This document shows positions 12,262 through 23,600 of a stretch of 64,000 bases of DNA, piece by piece. The notes under the pieces are model-generated. The model was not told where the DNA came from and ran no database searches. It saw only the letters and a program-made list of their open reading frames with translations. The stretch's first letter is position 1, and every line of letters begins with the position of its first letter. The DNA is from Phallusia mammillata (lineage: Eukaryota; Chordata; Ascidiacea; Phlebobranchia; Ascidiidae): assembly GCA_003260075.1 (NCBI GenBank), contig QLIY01000252.1, positions 64,506 to 128,505 on the forward strand, given 5' to 3'. Position numbers and translations under genes: made by a program.

Positions 12262-12551
12262 CAGTGGTGTAGGCAGCCGAAAGTTTGGGAGGGTCCAAAA
12301 ACGTGTTCTCCTAAACCGTTTTTTTTTTGCTAGGGTGTGTTTTACGCGTGACTTTCCAAACTGGGGTTCGACGGAACCACCGAGTGCTTTATTTACGGCT
12401 TACAACTCAATGATAACAGTCAATTTTTGCAACTTATATATTCCTTTGGTTAAAATTTAGTCATAAAGAGATAAAGAGACCAAACCACACCAAACGTTAA
12501 AAATTTGGGTGGGGCCATGGCCCTTTTGGCCCCTTCCTGGCTACGCCAGTT
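12262..12551. mobile_element. Polymorphic non-autonomous hAT element
   Basis: A 290-bp element starts CAGTGGTGTAGGCAG and ends with the inverted partner CTGGCTACGCCAGTT. Its interior near the right end reads GGGGCCATGGCCCTTTTGG, typical of hAT MITEs. Flanking 8-mers TTCGGTTC (12254-12261) and TTCGGTCC (12552-12559) form the target duplication with one change. The duplicated allelic segment has the uninterrupted site TTCGGTTC at 12766-12773, so both filled and empty alleles are visible. Confidence 0.85.
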
Positions 12552-13428
12552 TTCGGTCCAGTTCTGGTTTATAAAACACAAATGCCAATTTATGTATTAC
12601 TCAAGTGGGGGGGGGGAATTCTAGCAACAGCAGGGCCCTAAAACTTCGAAAATCTGTCGTGCAACAGCTCCAGTTTCAGAAAGGCTACGGGGGGGGGGAT
12701 ATAGGATTTATGTTACAATTGTATGCGGCCATTTTATGTAGCCCGGCTACTGGTAGATTTGGGGGTTCGGTTCAGTTCTGGTTTATAAAACACAAATGCC
12801 AATTTATGTATTACTCAAGTATAGCGACAATTTTATGTGGTACATAAGCTATAATTCGATTTTAGTGAAACTGTTAGCTACAAGCAATAGTAGGTTTGGG
12901 TGTTGGGTTCAGTTCTGTTTTTAAAAAACACCAACTCTAGCTTTCTTATTCAACGCGTGTATTTATTTTTTATCAGAACACAGTAAAATTTTGAATGTTG
13001 ATTTCTAAGTTACACAAGTGTAGAGACAATAATATTTTACAATTTGTTCAGGGAACAATAGGTTGAAAATTAAGGTTTTTCCTTAGTGTTTGTTTATTTT
13101 GCATTTCGCGTGACGTCACCTGTGATGTAGTTTCAGTATTTACAGGGTAGGTAGAGGTTACCTTTTCTTTTTTAGGGAAGTTTATTTGTTTTCAATTCTC
13201 GGAACCTTGTTTTTCAAGCGAAAAAGAGGAAGTAAATTTAACTGATTCGAAATTTCGAATTATCGTGAGCCCAGTTGAATTACCTGTTTATGTCATGTAG
13301 TACGGTGTTTCTTTAGTAATAGTGGTCAAGAAGGCACACCAGACCACATTGTGGCGAAGTAAATGCCACAAAAATGAGTTGGTGAACTGTTGAAATGAGT
13401 GGTATAGGAGACTAGGAGCGGTCACGTC

Positions 13429-13640
13429 TAAAACTGCGGGCCCGCTTGGATCACTTGGCCCGCCTCATGCAATTGAAAAACTGCGGGCCCGCTTCTTGCA
13501 AGTATAAAAACTGTAGCCCCGCTATATATTCAGTGCTTGGCCCGCCTCTCGTATCGAAAAACCGCGGGCCCACTATATCCTGTGCTTGTCGCGTCTATCG
13601 CAAGGAAAAACTGCGGGCCCACTACATCCATTGCTTGCCG
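13429..13640. repeat. GC-rich tandem repeat, about 50-bp unit
   Basis: About five imperfect units, each containing AAAACTGCGGGCCCGC or a close variant followed by (T)GCTTGGCCCGCCT, run up to the N gap. The core GCGGGCCCGC is itself palindromic. An inverted copy of the left flank plus one unit lies at 16786-16858, after a ten-G join. The repeat probably continues into the gap. Confidence 0.75.
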
Positions 13641-13686
13641 TTCAGATCTTGTCGAAATCAAAATTTAATGACATGTGACAGGCGTG

Positions 13687-14113
13687 NNNNNNNNNNNNNN
13701 NNNNNNNNNNNNNNNNNNNNNNNNNNNNNNNNNNNNNNNNNNNNNNNNNNNNNNNNNNNNNNNNNNNNNNNNNNNNNNNNNNNNNNNNNNNNNNNNNNNN
13801 NNNNNNNNNNNNNNNNNNNNNNNNNNNNNNNNNNNNNNNNNNNNNNNNNNNNNNNNNNNNNNNNNNNNNNNNNNNNNNNNNNNNNNNNNNNNNNNNNNNN
13901 NNNNNNNNNNNNNNNNNNNNNNNNNNNNNNNNNNNNNNNNNNNNNNNNNNNNNNNNNNNNNNNNNNNNNNNNNNNNNNNNNNNNNNNNNNNNNNNNNNNN
14001 NNNNNNNNNNNNNNNNNNNNNNNNNNNNNNNNNNNNNNNNNNNNNNNNNNNNNNNNNNNNNNNNNNNNNNNNNNNNNNNNNNNNNNNNNNNNNNNNNNNN
14101 NNNNNNNNNNNNN
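13687..14113. other. Assembly gap of 427 Ns
   Basis: Unbroken N run. It follows directly on the tandem repeat, which is probably why the sequence could not be joined. Confidence 0.99.
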
Positions 14114-15039
14114 AAGTTGAACTTCCCATTGCAAATCTCAATCTGTCCTCGTTTCAAAGTTGAAAACCTGTTGAACTGGACTCACTGGAAATGTGTCGTG
14201 AAAGGTGCTGATTTGAACAACACTCTCACCGAGTCGTCTCATAGCTGGAGGGCATTAGAACACGTTGCACCGACGCACGACGGCACGCGGAGAAGATCGA
14301 CCTTTTGTGCGAGGAAATACCGGTAATTGGACTGGTTACTTCACGATGTAAAGCTGATTTGAAGTTTGTACGTTTGAAGTTTGTCTTCTTAACACTGACC
14401 AACTCAACAAACCTTTGCCAAATTTTCTTTAAGCTTCGTTTAAACTCCTCCAACTAATTTCATTTTACCCAATTTTTTTTTCCATTCTTTTGGTTTTTGA
14501 GAATTTCAGAGATTTTTATCGAACTTAAAATAAGAATCATTGGCTTAAGCTTTAGTAAAATGGCGAAACTACGAAAACTGTTTCAATAAACGACACATTT
14601 GAAACTAGGAGCACTTCTATATGGAGAAACATTTCACCTTGTCTATGAGTAAAGTACAGAAAAGTTAACGCAAAAAACAATTTGTGCACAACGGTCAACA
14701 TGCTGAACGAAGTTTCAAATGTTCAGGCTTTGTGTGCAAACCCAAGCAAAGCAATGGTGAAAAATCATGCTAATAACATGCAATAGTGTTGCTAAGTGAG
14801 TAGATGACTTTATCCTAACGGTATTTTTACCTTATGACTTCAGATAACATGAAGCACAAAAAAAGTTTTAAACAAATTTAGAAAATTATGTTTTTGGCTA
14901 TTTAGTGATGACGTCATGAAAACTTTTTTCAAATTTTACGCATTTTGTTACGTCACAATACACATACTTTTGAGGAAAAACAACTCGTCAGGTGGATGCT
15001 CAACACGCATAGTGTGAATCTGAACTAAAACTTGTGGCG
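14114..15039. other. Non-coding sequence after the gap
   Basis: I see no coding exon or recognisable element. It leads into a tandem AAACAAAGTCAAGGC repeat and a tRNA-like sequence. The neighbourhood is part of the mosaic, partly duplicated block that ends near 17.7 kb, so its true genomic position is uncertain. Confidence 0.5.
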
Positions 15040-15215
15040 ATGTGATTCAAACCAAACAAAGTGAAACCAAACAAAGTCAAGGCAAACAAAGTCAAGGCAA
15101 GGTGCTAAATCGTGGCACTTATCGCTCGTCGCGGGATTCGAACCCATGACCCAACTACCAGGTTGAGATCAAGTTCGATTCAGCATTGAACGCTCGATGC
15201 AGGAAAGAAATGGTA
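15040..15215 (-). repeat. Probable tRNA-derived SINE with simple-repeat tail
   Basis: On the minus strand the sequence GGGTTCGAATCCCGCG (within 15130-15150) is a strong pol III B-box/T-arm. It is followed by about 45 bases and then a tail of repeated TTGACTTTGTTTGCC units (about 15046-15103 on the plus strand). A promoter-like head plus a simple tandem tail is the usual SINE layout. No intact tRNA cloverleaf can be drawn. Confidence 0.45.
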
Positions 15216-15374
15216 TCCCGGCGCTTTGGCAACAGTAATCGCGTTCTAAAATAATAATAAAAGAATTGTGATGTCATAGTAACAAAACAATTTTCACTTC
15301 ATATGAAAAACCATAGTAATACTCTATCAGATGTATCAAAATGGCAAATCATTACCAACGGTCTTACACACGGG

Positions 15375-15520
15375 GTGTCAAAATCGCAACGCACCGAGTT
15401 TGCTTTCATTTTGAGAAGCAAGCTTTTGGCGTCATTCAAGTTGGGTCTATCTAGGGGATTTCCCGCCCAGCATCGTTGAAGAAGCATCCAAAATCGCTTG
15501 GTTGTGTTTCTGTCGCATTG
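15375..15520 (-). pseudogene. Protein-kinase C-lobe fragment (subdomain XI)
   Basis: The minus-strand frame reads RFWMLLQRCWAGNPLDRP and then NLNDAKSLLLKM. This is the CW...P..RP signature and following helix of kinase subdomain XI, most like tyrosine-kinase-like or receptor guanylyl-cyclase kinase-homology domains. Only this piece is visible. An in-frame stop lies about 20 codons upstream, and no adjacent kinase exons are found in the window. It could be an isolated exon, a processed fragment or a misplaced contig. Confidence 0.5.
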
Positions 15521-15558
15521 AAAAGTGGCAAAGTTTTATACATTGTCAATAAATGTAA

Positions 15559-15880
15559 AAGCATGGAGCCAATAAATGATAAGATGCAGACAGTGCACAC
15601 TGTCTCGACCTGCTGTGACACTGAGCCGACTTCACTTTGGTCCCCTAGCAGTTGCATGGCCATTGTGAGCCAGTTTCCTCTGTGGTTTATGCCCAGCTGT
15701 GGCATCGCACAGCACTGGTGAGGCATGGCTTTTAAGCCTGTATCTCACAACAAACTGGAGTGCTGATGGATGGCTACACTAGTGAATACAGTCGATCTCT
15801 CATCACCAGCTGTACCGATCGATGAGACCTTATAGGTCAAAACAGTGTGCACTGTATGCAGCTTATTAAATTTATGCTTT
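15559..15880. mobile_element. Inverted-repeat element, first allelic copy
   Basis: The left end ATAAGATGCAGACAGTGCAC and the right end GTGCACTGTATGCAGCTTAT are imperfect inverted repeats of about 30 bp, enclosing roughly 300 bp. A diverged second copy of the same block lies at 17890-18195 next to the true DNAI4 exons, and a related end is at 33508-33550. This is a candidate MITE family. I could not define its target duplication. Confidence 0.5.
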
Positions 15881-15911
15881 AGGTAGTGTTATTTGGTAAA
15901 AGATGCAATAC

Positions 15912-16279
15912 CTGTATGGTTGTGTTTTCTTGCATGTTACGAAGTTGGTAGACAGAAACTTGACCATCGCTATCTCCAACTAAAACACTGTTAGAATTCT
16001 TTGAAAAAATCGAACAGGCCAGTTTTGTTCCTGGGCTAGCCAGTGTATTAATCAGGGCATCAAGACTGAAAAAAATCACAGTAATAGTCATTGCCCAATT
16101 TTTGTTTTGCAGTTTGTCAGTTGACTTACGTGTTCGTGCTCAGATCCCAAATCTCAACAGCCCCTTCATTTACTGCACAGAAGACTGTGGGGGAATAAGG
16201 GGACCAGCATATGTCGTGCACAGCTTTTGTGGTGGAATGAAAAGTGAGAACTGGTTTTAATATACCCTGAGTCCATAAC
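15912..16279 (-). pseudogene. Second copy of DNAI4 exons 16 and 17 (probable allelic duplicate)
   Basis: Exon-17 sequence (15912-16065) and exon-16 sequence (16130-16279) match the real exons at 18229-18382 and 18451-18600, with intact splice sites and only scattered differences. The match continues in both introns and stops at the single N at 16360. There the text jumps to sequence that itself duplicates 17368-17720. This is a haplotype copy placed beside the primary one, not a functional tandem duplication. Confidence 0.8.
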
Positions 16280-16362
16280 CTAAATAACAAAGCAAACACA
16301 TTTACATAGTGTAGCATGTTTAAATGATCTAGCACCCTGCTTGTGTCTTTTCACATACTNTC

Positions 16363-16780
16363 TTTTTTAACTAGCCTGTTTTTGAATTTACTATGTTCTT
16401 GTCCACAAACACTGAAAGTATTATGATTGTAAATGATATTGAGCTGCAAGTCTTGGAACAGTTGCAATTAATTTTTATATATATTTCTTAAAAATTTTTT
16501 TAAAGGTTTTGAAGCATCCATTTTCCTGTTTTTAGTTAAGAAACACAAGAGCTAAATGACAATAGAATCAGCACCATGAGAGTACCAACTCATTTTGTTG
16601 AGCATTCAGTGTTGTGCTGTAAAAAGGCTTCTTTGTTTTATTGAAGAAAATTGGGTGAAAATTGAAAAGGCAACAACATAATAAAGCATTTGCAAATTTT
16701 AATGCAGAGCAGTTATAAATTTAATTATTCCTTTTTCTTCTCATCTCCATTTTTGGTATCAACCTGACTTGGGGGGGGGG
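16363..16780. repeat. Allelic duplicate of the DNAI4 3' flank ending in a ten-G join
   Basis: The stretch from 16363 to 16770 repeats 17368-17720, including the start of the last DNAI4 exon read on the minus strand. It breaks at ten Gs (16771-16780) in the middle of that exon. Small insertions and substitutions separate the two copies. Confidence 0.8.
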
Positions 16781-16785
16781 AAGTG

Positions 16786-16858
16786 CTTGGCCAAACGGGC
16801 CAAAGGCTGGGCCAAGTGGGCCCGCAGTTTTAGACGTGACCCGACTAGGAGTCCTATA
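16786..16858. repeat. Inverted copy of the 13.4-kb GC-rich repeat
   Basis: The reverse complement reads CCTAGTCGGGTCACGTCT followed by AAAACTGCGGGCCC. This is the same flank and repeat start seen in direct orientation at 13410-13470. It lies immediately after the ten-G join at 16771-16780. Confidence 0.7.
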
Positions 16859-17675
16859 ATAGGACTAGGCCCTGTTTTTCAAGTTGACTGAAAAACGATA
16901 ATGCTCTAAGAAGGGAAGTTAAGATAGTCGAAGCAAATGTCTAAACAAGCAACTTTAAAAATGTGTGCATTGTTTACGTATCTGGTGTTGTTTTCATGGC
17001 CTCTGCCGTTTTCATGTTTTTTTACGGGGATTTTTCATCGTTGACGCAATTCTACTGCATATATTTTATGCCATGTGTATATAATTACTTGATATAGTAA
17101 TCTCTGCCTGCAAATGTGTTTTTGTCAAAATTTGACCCAACCCCCCCCTGAAAAAATTTCTGTGGGCGCCCAAGCCGCCCATGCATAGAACAAAAACTAC
17201 TAGAAAACATGTTTACAACATACTTGGTTTAGGCGTTATTGCTTTTATTAAGTCAGGTTTGTTAAAGAATACTGTTGTAAAAACAATTTAATAGATGCAG
17301 CTACCAGATATCATTTTGTTTGTAGAAAAGTTTAAAAAAAATTGAAACTAAATGTTTTGTTGTGTCTTCTTTTTTAACTAGCCTGTTTTTGAATTTACTA
17401 TGTTCTTGTCCACAAAAACTCAAAGTATTATGATTGTAAATGGTATTGAGCTGCAAGTCTTGGAACAGTTGCAATTAAGTTTTGCTGGTTTTGAAGTATC
17501 CATTTTTCTTCTTTTTAGTTAAGAAACACAAGTCTACTAAATGAAAATAGAATCAGCTCATTCAGTGCTGTAAAAAGACTTCTTTGTTTTATTTAAGAAA
17601 ATAGGGTGAAAATTGAAAAGGCAACAACATATTAAAGCATTTGCAAATGTTAATGCAGAGCAGTTATAAATTCAA

Positions 17676-20600
17676 TTATTCCTTTTTCTTCTCATCTCCA
17701 TTTTTGGTATCAACCTGACTTGCTACAGTTGATTCAACAATCTCTGTCAATGAATTGACTTTCTGTAAACAAATAATGAAAAAATAAGTCGCTACTATGA
17801 GAACATTATGGGTATATGTGGGATAGTTTGCAATGAGTAATAGTTTAGTAACATACTTAAAAGTCATAAACATTGTATTTAGATAAAAGCATTAAGCCAA
17901 TAAGTGATAAGCTGCAGACATTACACTGATACTGTGACACTGAGCCGACATAACTTTGGTTCCCAAGCAGTTGCTTGGCCATTATGAGCAAATTTTCTCT
18001 GGTTTATGCCCAGCTGTGGCATCGCACAGCATAGGTGAGGCATGGCTTTTAAGCCTGTATCTCACAACAAACTGGAGTGCTGATGGATGGCTACACTAGT
18101 GAATACAGTCGATCTCTCATCACCAGCTGTACCGATCGATGAGACCTTATAGGTCAAAACAGTGTGCACTGTATGCAGCTTATTAAATTTATGCTTTAGG
18201 TAGTGTTATTTGGTAAAAGATGCAATACCTGTATGGTTGTGTTTTCTTGCATGTTACGAAGTTGGTAGACAGAAACTTGACCATCGCTATCTCCAACTAA
18301 AACACTGTTAGAATTCTTTGAAAAAATCGAACAGGCCAGTTTTGTTCCTGGGCTAGCCAGTGTATTAATCAGGGCATCCAGACTGAAAAAGAAAACAGTA
18401 ATAGTCTGTTGCAAGATATTTGTTTCGCAATTCATGCTCAGTTGACTTACGTGTTTGTGCTCAGATCCCAAATCTCAACAGCCCCTTCATTTACTGCACA
18501 GAAGACTGTAGGGGAATAAGGGGACCAGCAGATGTCGTGTACAGCTTTTGTGGTGGAATGAAAAGTGAGAACTGGCTTTAATATACCCTGAGTCCATAAC
18601 CTAAACAAGAAAGCAAACACATTTACAAAGTGTAATGTATGTTTGATTTATTTAGCACTTTGCTTGTAACTTTTCACATACTTAATACTCCAGTCAGCAC
18701 TGCAGGAGAGAAAAACATCTTGTGAAAATGGTGACCACTTTACTTTGTACATTGGACCAGTATGGCCAGTGAAGGAATCAAGAAACTGTTCATTGTATGA
18801 GCAGGAACATTTGTGGATTAAACCCTCCTCTGTCCCAGCTAGGTACATGTTCGTATCCTGTAAAAATGCATGAACAATTTATAGATAACACAGGACTTAA
18901 CTTTCAATAGTTTGCTTGGTAAAGAGTTATTTTGTTGTCGAAACCTTAGAACAATGACTTGATGGGTTAGAGTTTCCTGTAACGCAGCTTGAGGTAAGAG
19001 CAGCTACAGAATGCAGAATAGGGCAGTGATAAACAGCCAGAATAAAGTCATAAAGTAGGCAGAGTAAAAACCCTCAAAACTTTTTTGCAGTACAACAAAC
19101 CAATAAGTTAAAAAGTCAGTACTTCTTGCATGCACAGATATGGTGTTTAAACCTTTAGCTTTTTTAAGGTGCAATTTTTGATTTCAACATATATAATTTC
19201 GAACTTACTTTTGGATGAAAATCAAAGCACATTCCAGGCGCCTGTCGAGAGATAAAAGCTTCCGATTTTTCTTTTTTCTTCTGGTGGCTTTTGCTGCTGA
19301 TGCGTTTTAGCTTCATTAAGTCTGCAAAGGAAAACCAATACAGTAAACTAGAGTTGGTATAAACTAATGCCTAAAAGCTCAAAAAGAAACCTTACCAACA
19401 CATTCAAATCCCTTGCGAATGGACCACTGCACAATTCTTCCATCTGCTGATATTGAGACAAGGATTTCACCCCTTTCATCACCGACACCCTTTTCTCGCT
19501 CAATCCAGCAAAGTTGCCAAACAGGGCTTGAATGCTTTCCATGACAATCACTAGTGTATGCAGAACATGTAACAACCAGTAGTTTACAATTCAAAATTTA
19601 GGTAGTGGTGCTTTTTTTAGTCTCAAAGTTACTCTCAAAGCATTTGTTAGGAAATAATGTATTCTACTGTAGTTGTTCCCAACTGGGGATGAATTCCACC
19701 CAAGGGAGGAATTTGAAAACTTAAGGGGAGAATTTTCCTTTAATGTGTACATGTGGTTTGTAAATAGACACTTTAGCTCTGGGAATATAACCTGTGAAGT
19801 AGATAAAAGACCCATTTTTAATGAGTTTTGTATGGTTTAGTATGTATTCTTTTGGAAAGGAATAAAGCTGTTTTGAATTGTTAAGTGAGGAATTCGTCAA
19901 AAAGGTTGGGAACCACTGTTCCACAGTGTTTGGATAAATAACAGATATATGTTCTTGGCATGGTTACAGAGAAATCTACTTACAAGCTATCCACTACAGG
20001 GGAATCTTCAGTGTTTCTGACATTGTAAATACACACAGTACCATCGTAGAGGCCTACAGCTAATAGATTTGGATTTCCAGAACTGAAGTCCACAGCTGTG
20101 ACGCTTGCTTTGCAGTGGTACACTCTTTCAGGAAACTACCACAGAATAGTTTGTGTTTAAAAAATAAGAAATTGGGATGTGTTCTGTGTTGATTGGTCAT
20201 TGACCATTTCAGAAGTATAAAATATTTTAAACATTCATATAGTATATGCAGGGTTCCTATGGATGTAAAAACCTGGAAAAGTTATAAAACAAGCCAAAAA
20301 ATCTTCAAAGGGTATGGAGTTTTTATGTCCAAAACGTCAGTTTATAGTTTTAGCATCAAATGTGGACAGCTATACATCTGGTGATAAGTTGAAGACTGTG
20401 GTTCTTACAATTACTTTAAACATCCCTACTCTATGTGTTGTGCTGTAGTCAGCCTACTTCATATTTTGAAATTGTTGAAATTATACCATTAATGCGAAGT
20501 GTATGGAAATTTTGTGCAATATTTTTGAAATGTTTGGGAAAACATGAAATTTTGAAAACTACTTAAAATGTCAAATTCCTTTCTTTTAGCATTCTTACTT

Positions 20601-23600
20601 GGGATTTACCTCTGGGTTTTTCATATTCCAGCAGCAGGCAAGGCCTCCTTTTGACTTGCTTTGTTCACTAAACCCAAATTGTCCATATCCAACAGCAAGG
20701 ATGTCTGAGTTCTTCTTATTCCATGCCATACTGGCCACATTTCGCCCCTGAGTATATTTTTTGAAAACTACATATTCAAATTGGTTTGGTAATGTGTGGG
20801 TTTACCTTAGTCAAAGAACAATGATATGACCATAAGCGGTCAAGTGTCGGGGCTCGTGATGTCATTATGTCAGGTGACACAGTTCCTGCTTGACTTTCTG
20901 TTTCAAATTTCTCCTTGTCAGGGTCTATAAACATTTTAAAAGTACATCTTATGAAAACGTTGTAGTTCACATTACCCATAAAGTAAAAGCAAATTGGATG
21001 AGAGAATTTACCAAAACCTTGAAGTGTCTATCATATATTTTTGTGTTTTTGTAACTTACCAACTAATATTTGCATGCCACGGTAGGTAGCTTGTTTGGGC
21101 TGATAAATATTTTCTGTGACCACACGTTCTATGATCACTAGATGGCGCTTGATGCTTTCTCCATTGCATATTGCTTCCCATTGTGGGTTCACACCTTGAA
21201 GCCAAAAAACAAACACTGTTTAGGATGTGATATACAGTCAACTATGGTAAATAGTAGATTCAATTTGCCAAACTATTTTCCTATGTATGGTGGGCTTTAG
21301 TTTGAGACCTGGCCCGCACTAAAACAGAATTTGTAACTAAACTATACTGACTGTACTGGCAAAAATGAGTGTCTTAGTCAAACACTATTTTCAGTAAGGT
21401 CAAATCATTTCAACATCAATTAACAAGCAATAGAAGCATGTTGTAACATGATGATGTCATCCTAATGCACAAGATTACACATGAAGGTTTGTGAAGTGCT
21501 TCCATTCATAATTTAAAACCATCATTGGTTCCTTTTTTCATTTCTGCCATGTGTCTTTAGTTTTGCAGTTGGGAAAGTCCCAGTCATATGCCTTGGTATA
21601 TCCCCATTGAGTCATACAGTCATACATTACTTTAATATTACACAGGCCTGCCGAACCAGTCTGGTAGTTACCAAGTCAAAATACTGCCTCCCACACTTAG
21701 TTGTACTATAAAAACACCCATTTTTAGTTCTTACTGACATACCCAATCACCAATGGGGGGAAATTGGCAGTCTTATTTGCTATATATATATGTATATTAG
21801 TATGTGCTTGGATTAGTATTGAGCTACTAGTGCAATGTTAGTTCCACAGTAACATATCATTTTATACAGTGCGACAAGGGGTCTAACAGCATGAAAAGAG
21901 TAGTTTAATAAAGTTTTAGTTGGCTTGGAAGTTTTTTACAAGATAGTTTTGGATTTTGCATCAACCTTCATTCAAAAGTAATAAAAATCAAGATTTTTTG
22001 AGGTATTATGAGTTGTCTGTATAATTTATAGGAATATTTTTTTAAATGGTAGATTGGTGGATCAAAAGAAATAGTTTTTGTAACATAAGCTTACCACTTT
22101 CACTGCCCTCCATCGTAACAGGTCTTTCGGTTTGTGCTGGAGTTTCTGGTTCAACTTCACCCATCACAGACATAGTCAGCACACTAGCTCGACTCTCTGA
22201 AATAAAAAAGACTTCAGTATATTACAGTTGAATTTCCAAAAAAATGTAATTAAATTGTGCAAGCAATGAAATATTACGTACCTTTTTAGTCACAAAAGTT
22301 ACAAGATTCATAGCGAAAAAGAGCAATTTTATGCAATTGACATTTGACTGACTATTTGGCTTAGCAATTAATATTCACCAACACTAAGTATTTGCATTTA
22401 AGCAGTTGGGATGTAGTTTCACAATTTTGTTTGGTCCTCTGGTTTACCATGTTTGTATAACTGCAAAGTACTGGGTTGTGCCGAATATTACCCTGATTTC
22501 TGACTTTGATACAACTAATATAGTCATTTTAAATTGTGTGTTTTTCTGCAGCAACAGAAAATTGGTAGAAGAGTACCACTATAAACATACATATACTCTG
22601 GTAGGTTTTAGTAGGAAGGCTGAGGTTCGGTTACATTGTTTAATCAATGGATATATTACCATGAATATGATGGTAAAGTGAATAGTATGAAGTACTTTTT
22701 AAGCTTGACCTTATCCTTCCTGTTATTCTCAAACTTTTGTTGTGTAGATTTTGTGTGTAAGTTGTAACTATTGTATGAAAACATGAAACGATGCCAGAGT
22801 TGTTCATCACCAATTGTCGTATACTCCCAAAATGTCAGTTGTGACATTCACAGCGAAAAACTAAAAGACATGCCAGGAATGGGTGAAGAATATTCATTCT
22901 CAAATCGGATAAAACAAGTCGTCAAGTCCATTGTCCACAACAGACCAGATGTGGTTGCTCTAAATGAGGTAAAGCAGTAAGGCTTGTTTTTCTAATATTT
23001 AACAAAGGTAAAGCCTTTGATTTAGGGTGAGATTGGTGTTTTCAGACGTTCTACCGTTGGTCGTCTTCAAAATACCTATTTGTAAAGCAACATGATTTTT
23101 GAATTAGTTTCTCTCTTGTTTTTCGTGCAGAGAACAGCAAAGGAAGTGCAGTTCATCTTACATCTTGTATTAAAAAACCTTGTTTGTAGGTTCGTTACAA
23201 AGAGTTTGTTAATGAACTCATCGCACTGCTGGAGGAACAAGGTTACATGGCACAAAGCTTTGCCAACAACGATGGTCATATGTCTTTTAACAATATTCTG
23301 GCAATATCTGAAACCAGTGAAGTAAGTATATTAGTGAGTTTTGGGGTAATTTTATTTAAGTGTCTTACATATTCTTACAAACTAAGAATGGAAAGTATTT
23401 TCCTAGTAACGAAATCTGACGATGAATACCTTGGAATACATATATTTCGCTTAATGGCATCTTCAGTTCCTACAAAAACCACAAGATAAAAAACAGATAA
23501 AACTTGTGGTTTTTATAGAAACTGAAGATGCCATTAGGCGAAATACATGTATCAAGATATTCAATGCCAGATTTCGTCACCAGGAAACTACTTGCCATTC

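Larger units (their letters stand above)
11813..13686. other. MED26 3' region: mosaic of allelic duplicates, a hAT MITE and a minisatellite
   Basis: An AATAAA at 11983-11988 is a plausible MED26 polyadenylation signal. Beyond it, segments near 12065-12131 and 12189-12260 recur at 12617-12688 and 12699-12830, around ten-G runs at 12607-12616 and 12689-12698. A hAT element sits in the first copy. A GC-rich tandem repeat starts at about 13430. No coding exon is seen before the N gap. Confidence 0.65.

Noticed and set aside
15130..15150. Strong B-box as evidence of a functional tRNA gene
   Set aside because: No cloverleaf; acceptor and D stems absent, so only a SINE or degenerate tRNA call is supportable.
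15912..16279. True tandem duplication of DNAI4 WD-repeat exons
   Set aside because: The similarity includes introns and flanks, ends at an N and a ten-G join, and the primary copy alone gives a full phase-consistent gene.
17131..17190. C9 run followed by TGAAAAAATTTCTGTGGGCGCCC, similar to some hAT ends
   Set aside because: No partner end located.
20249..20600. CAGGGTTCCTATGG sequence resembling a hAT MITE end with CCTGGAAAAG
   Set aside because: No matching inverted end or target duplication found, so element limits cannot be defined.
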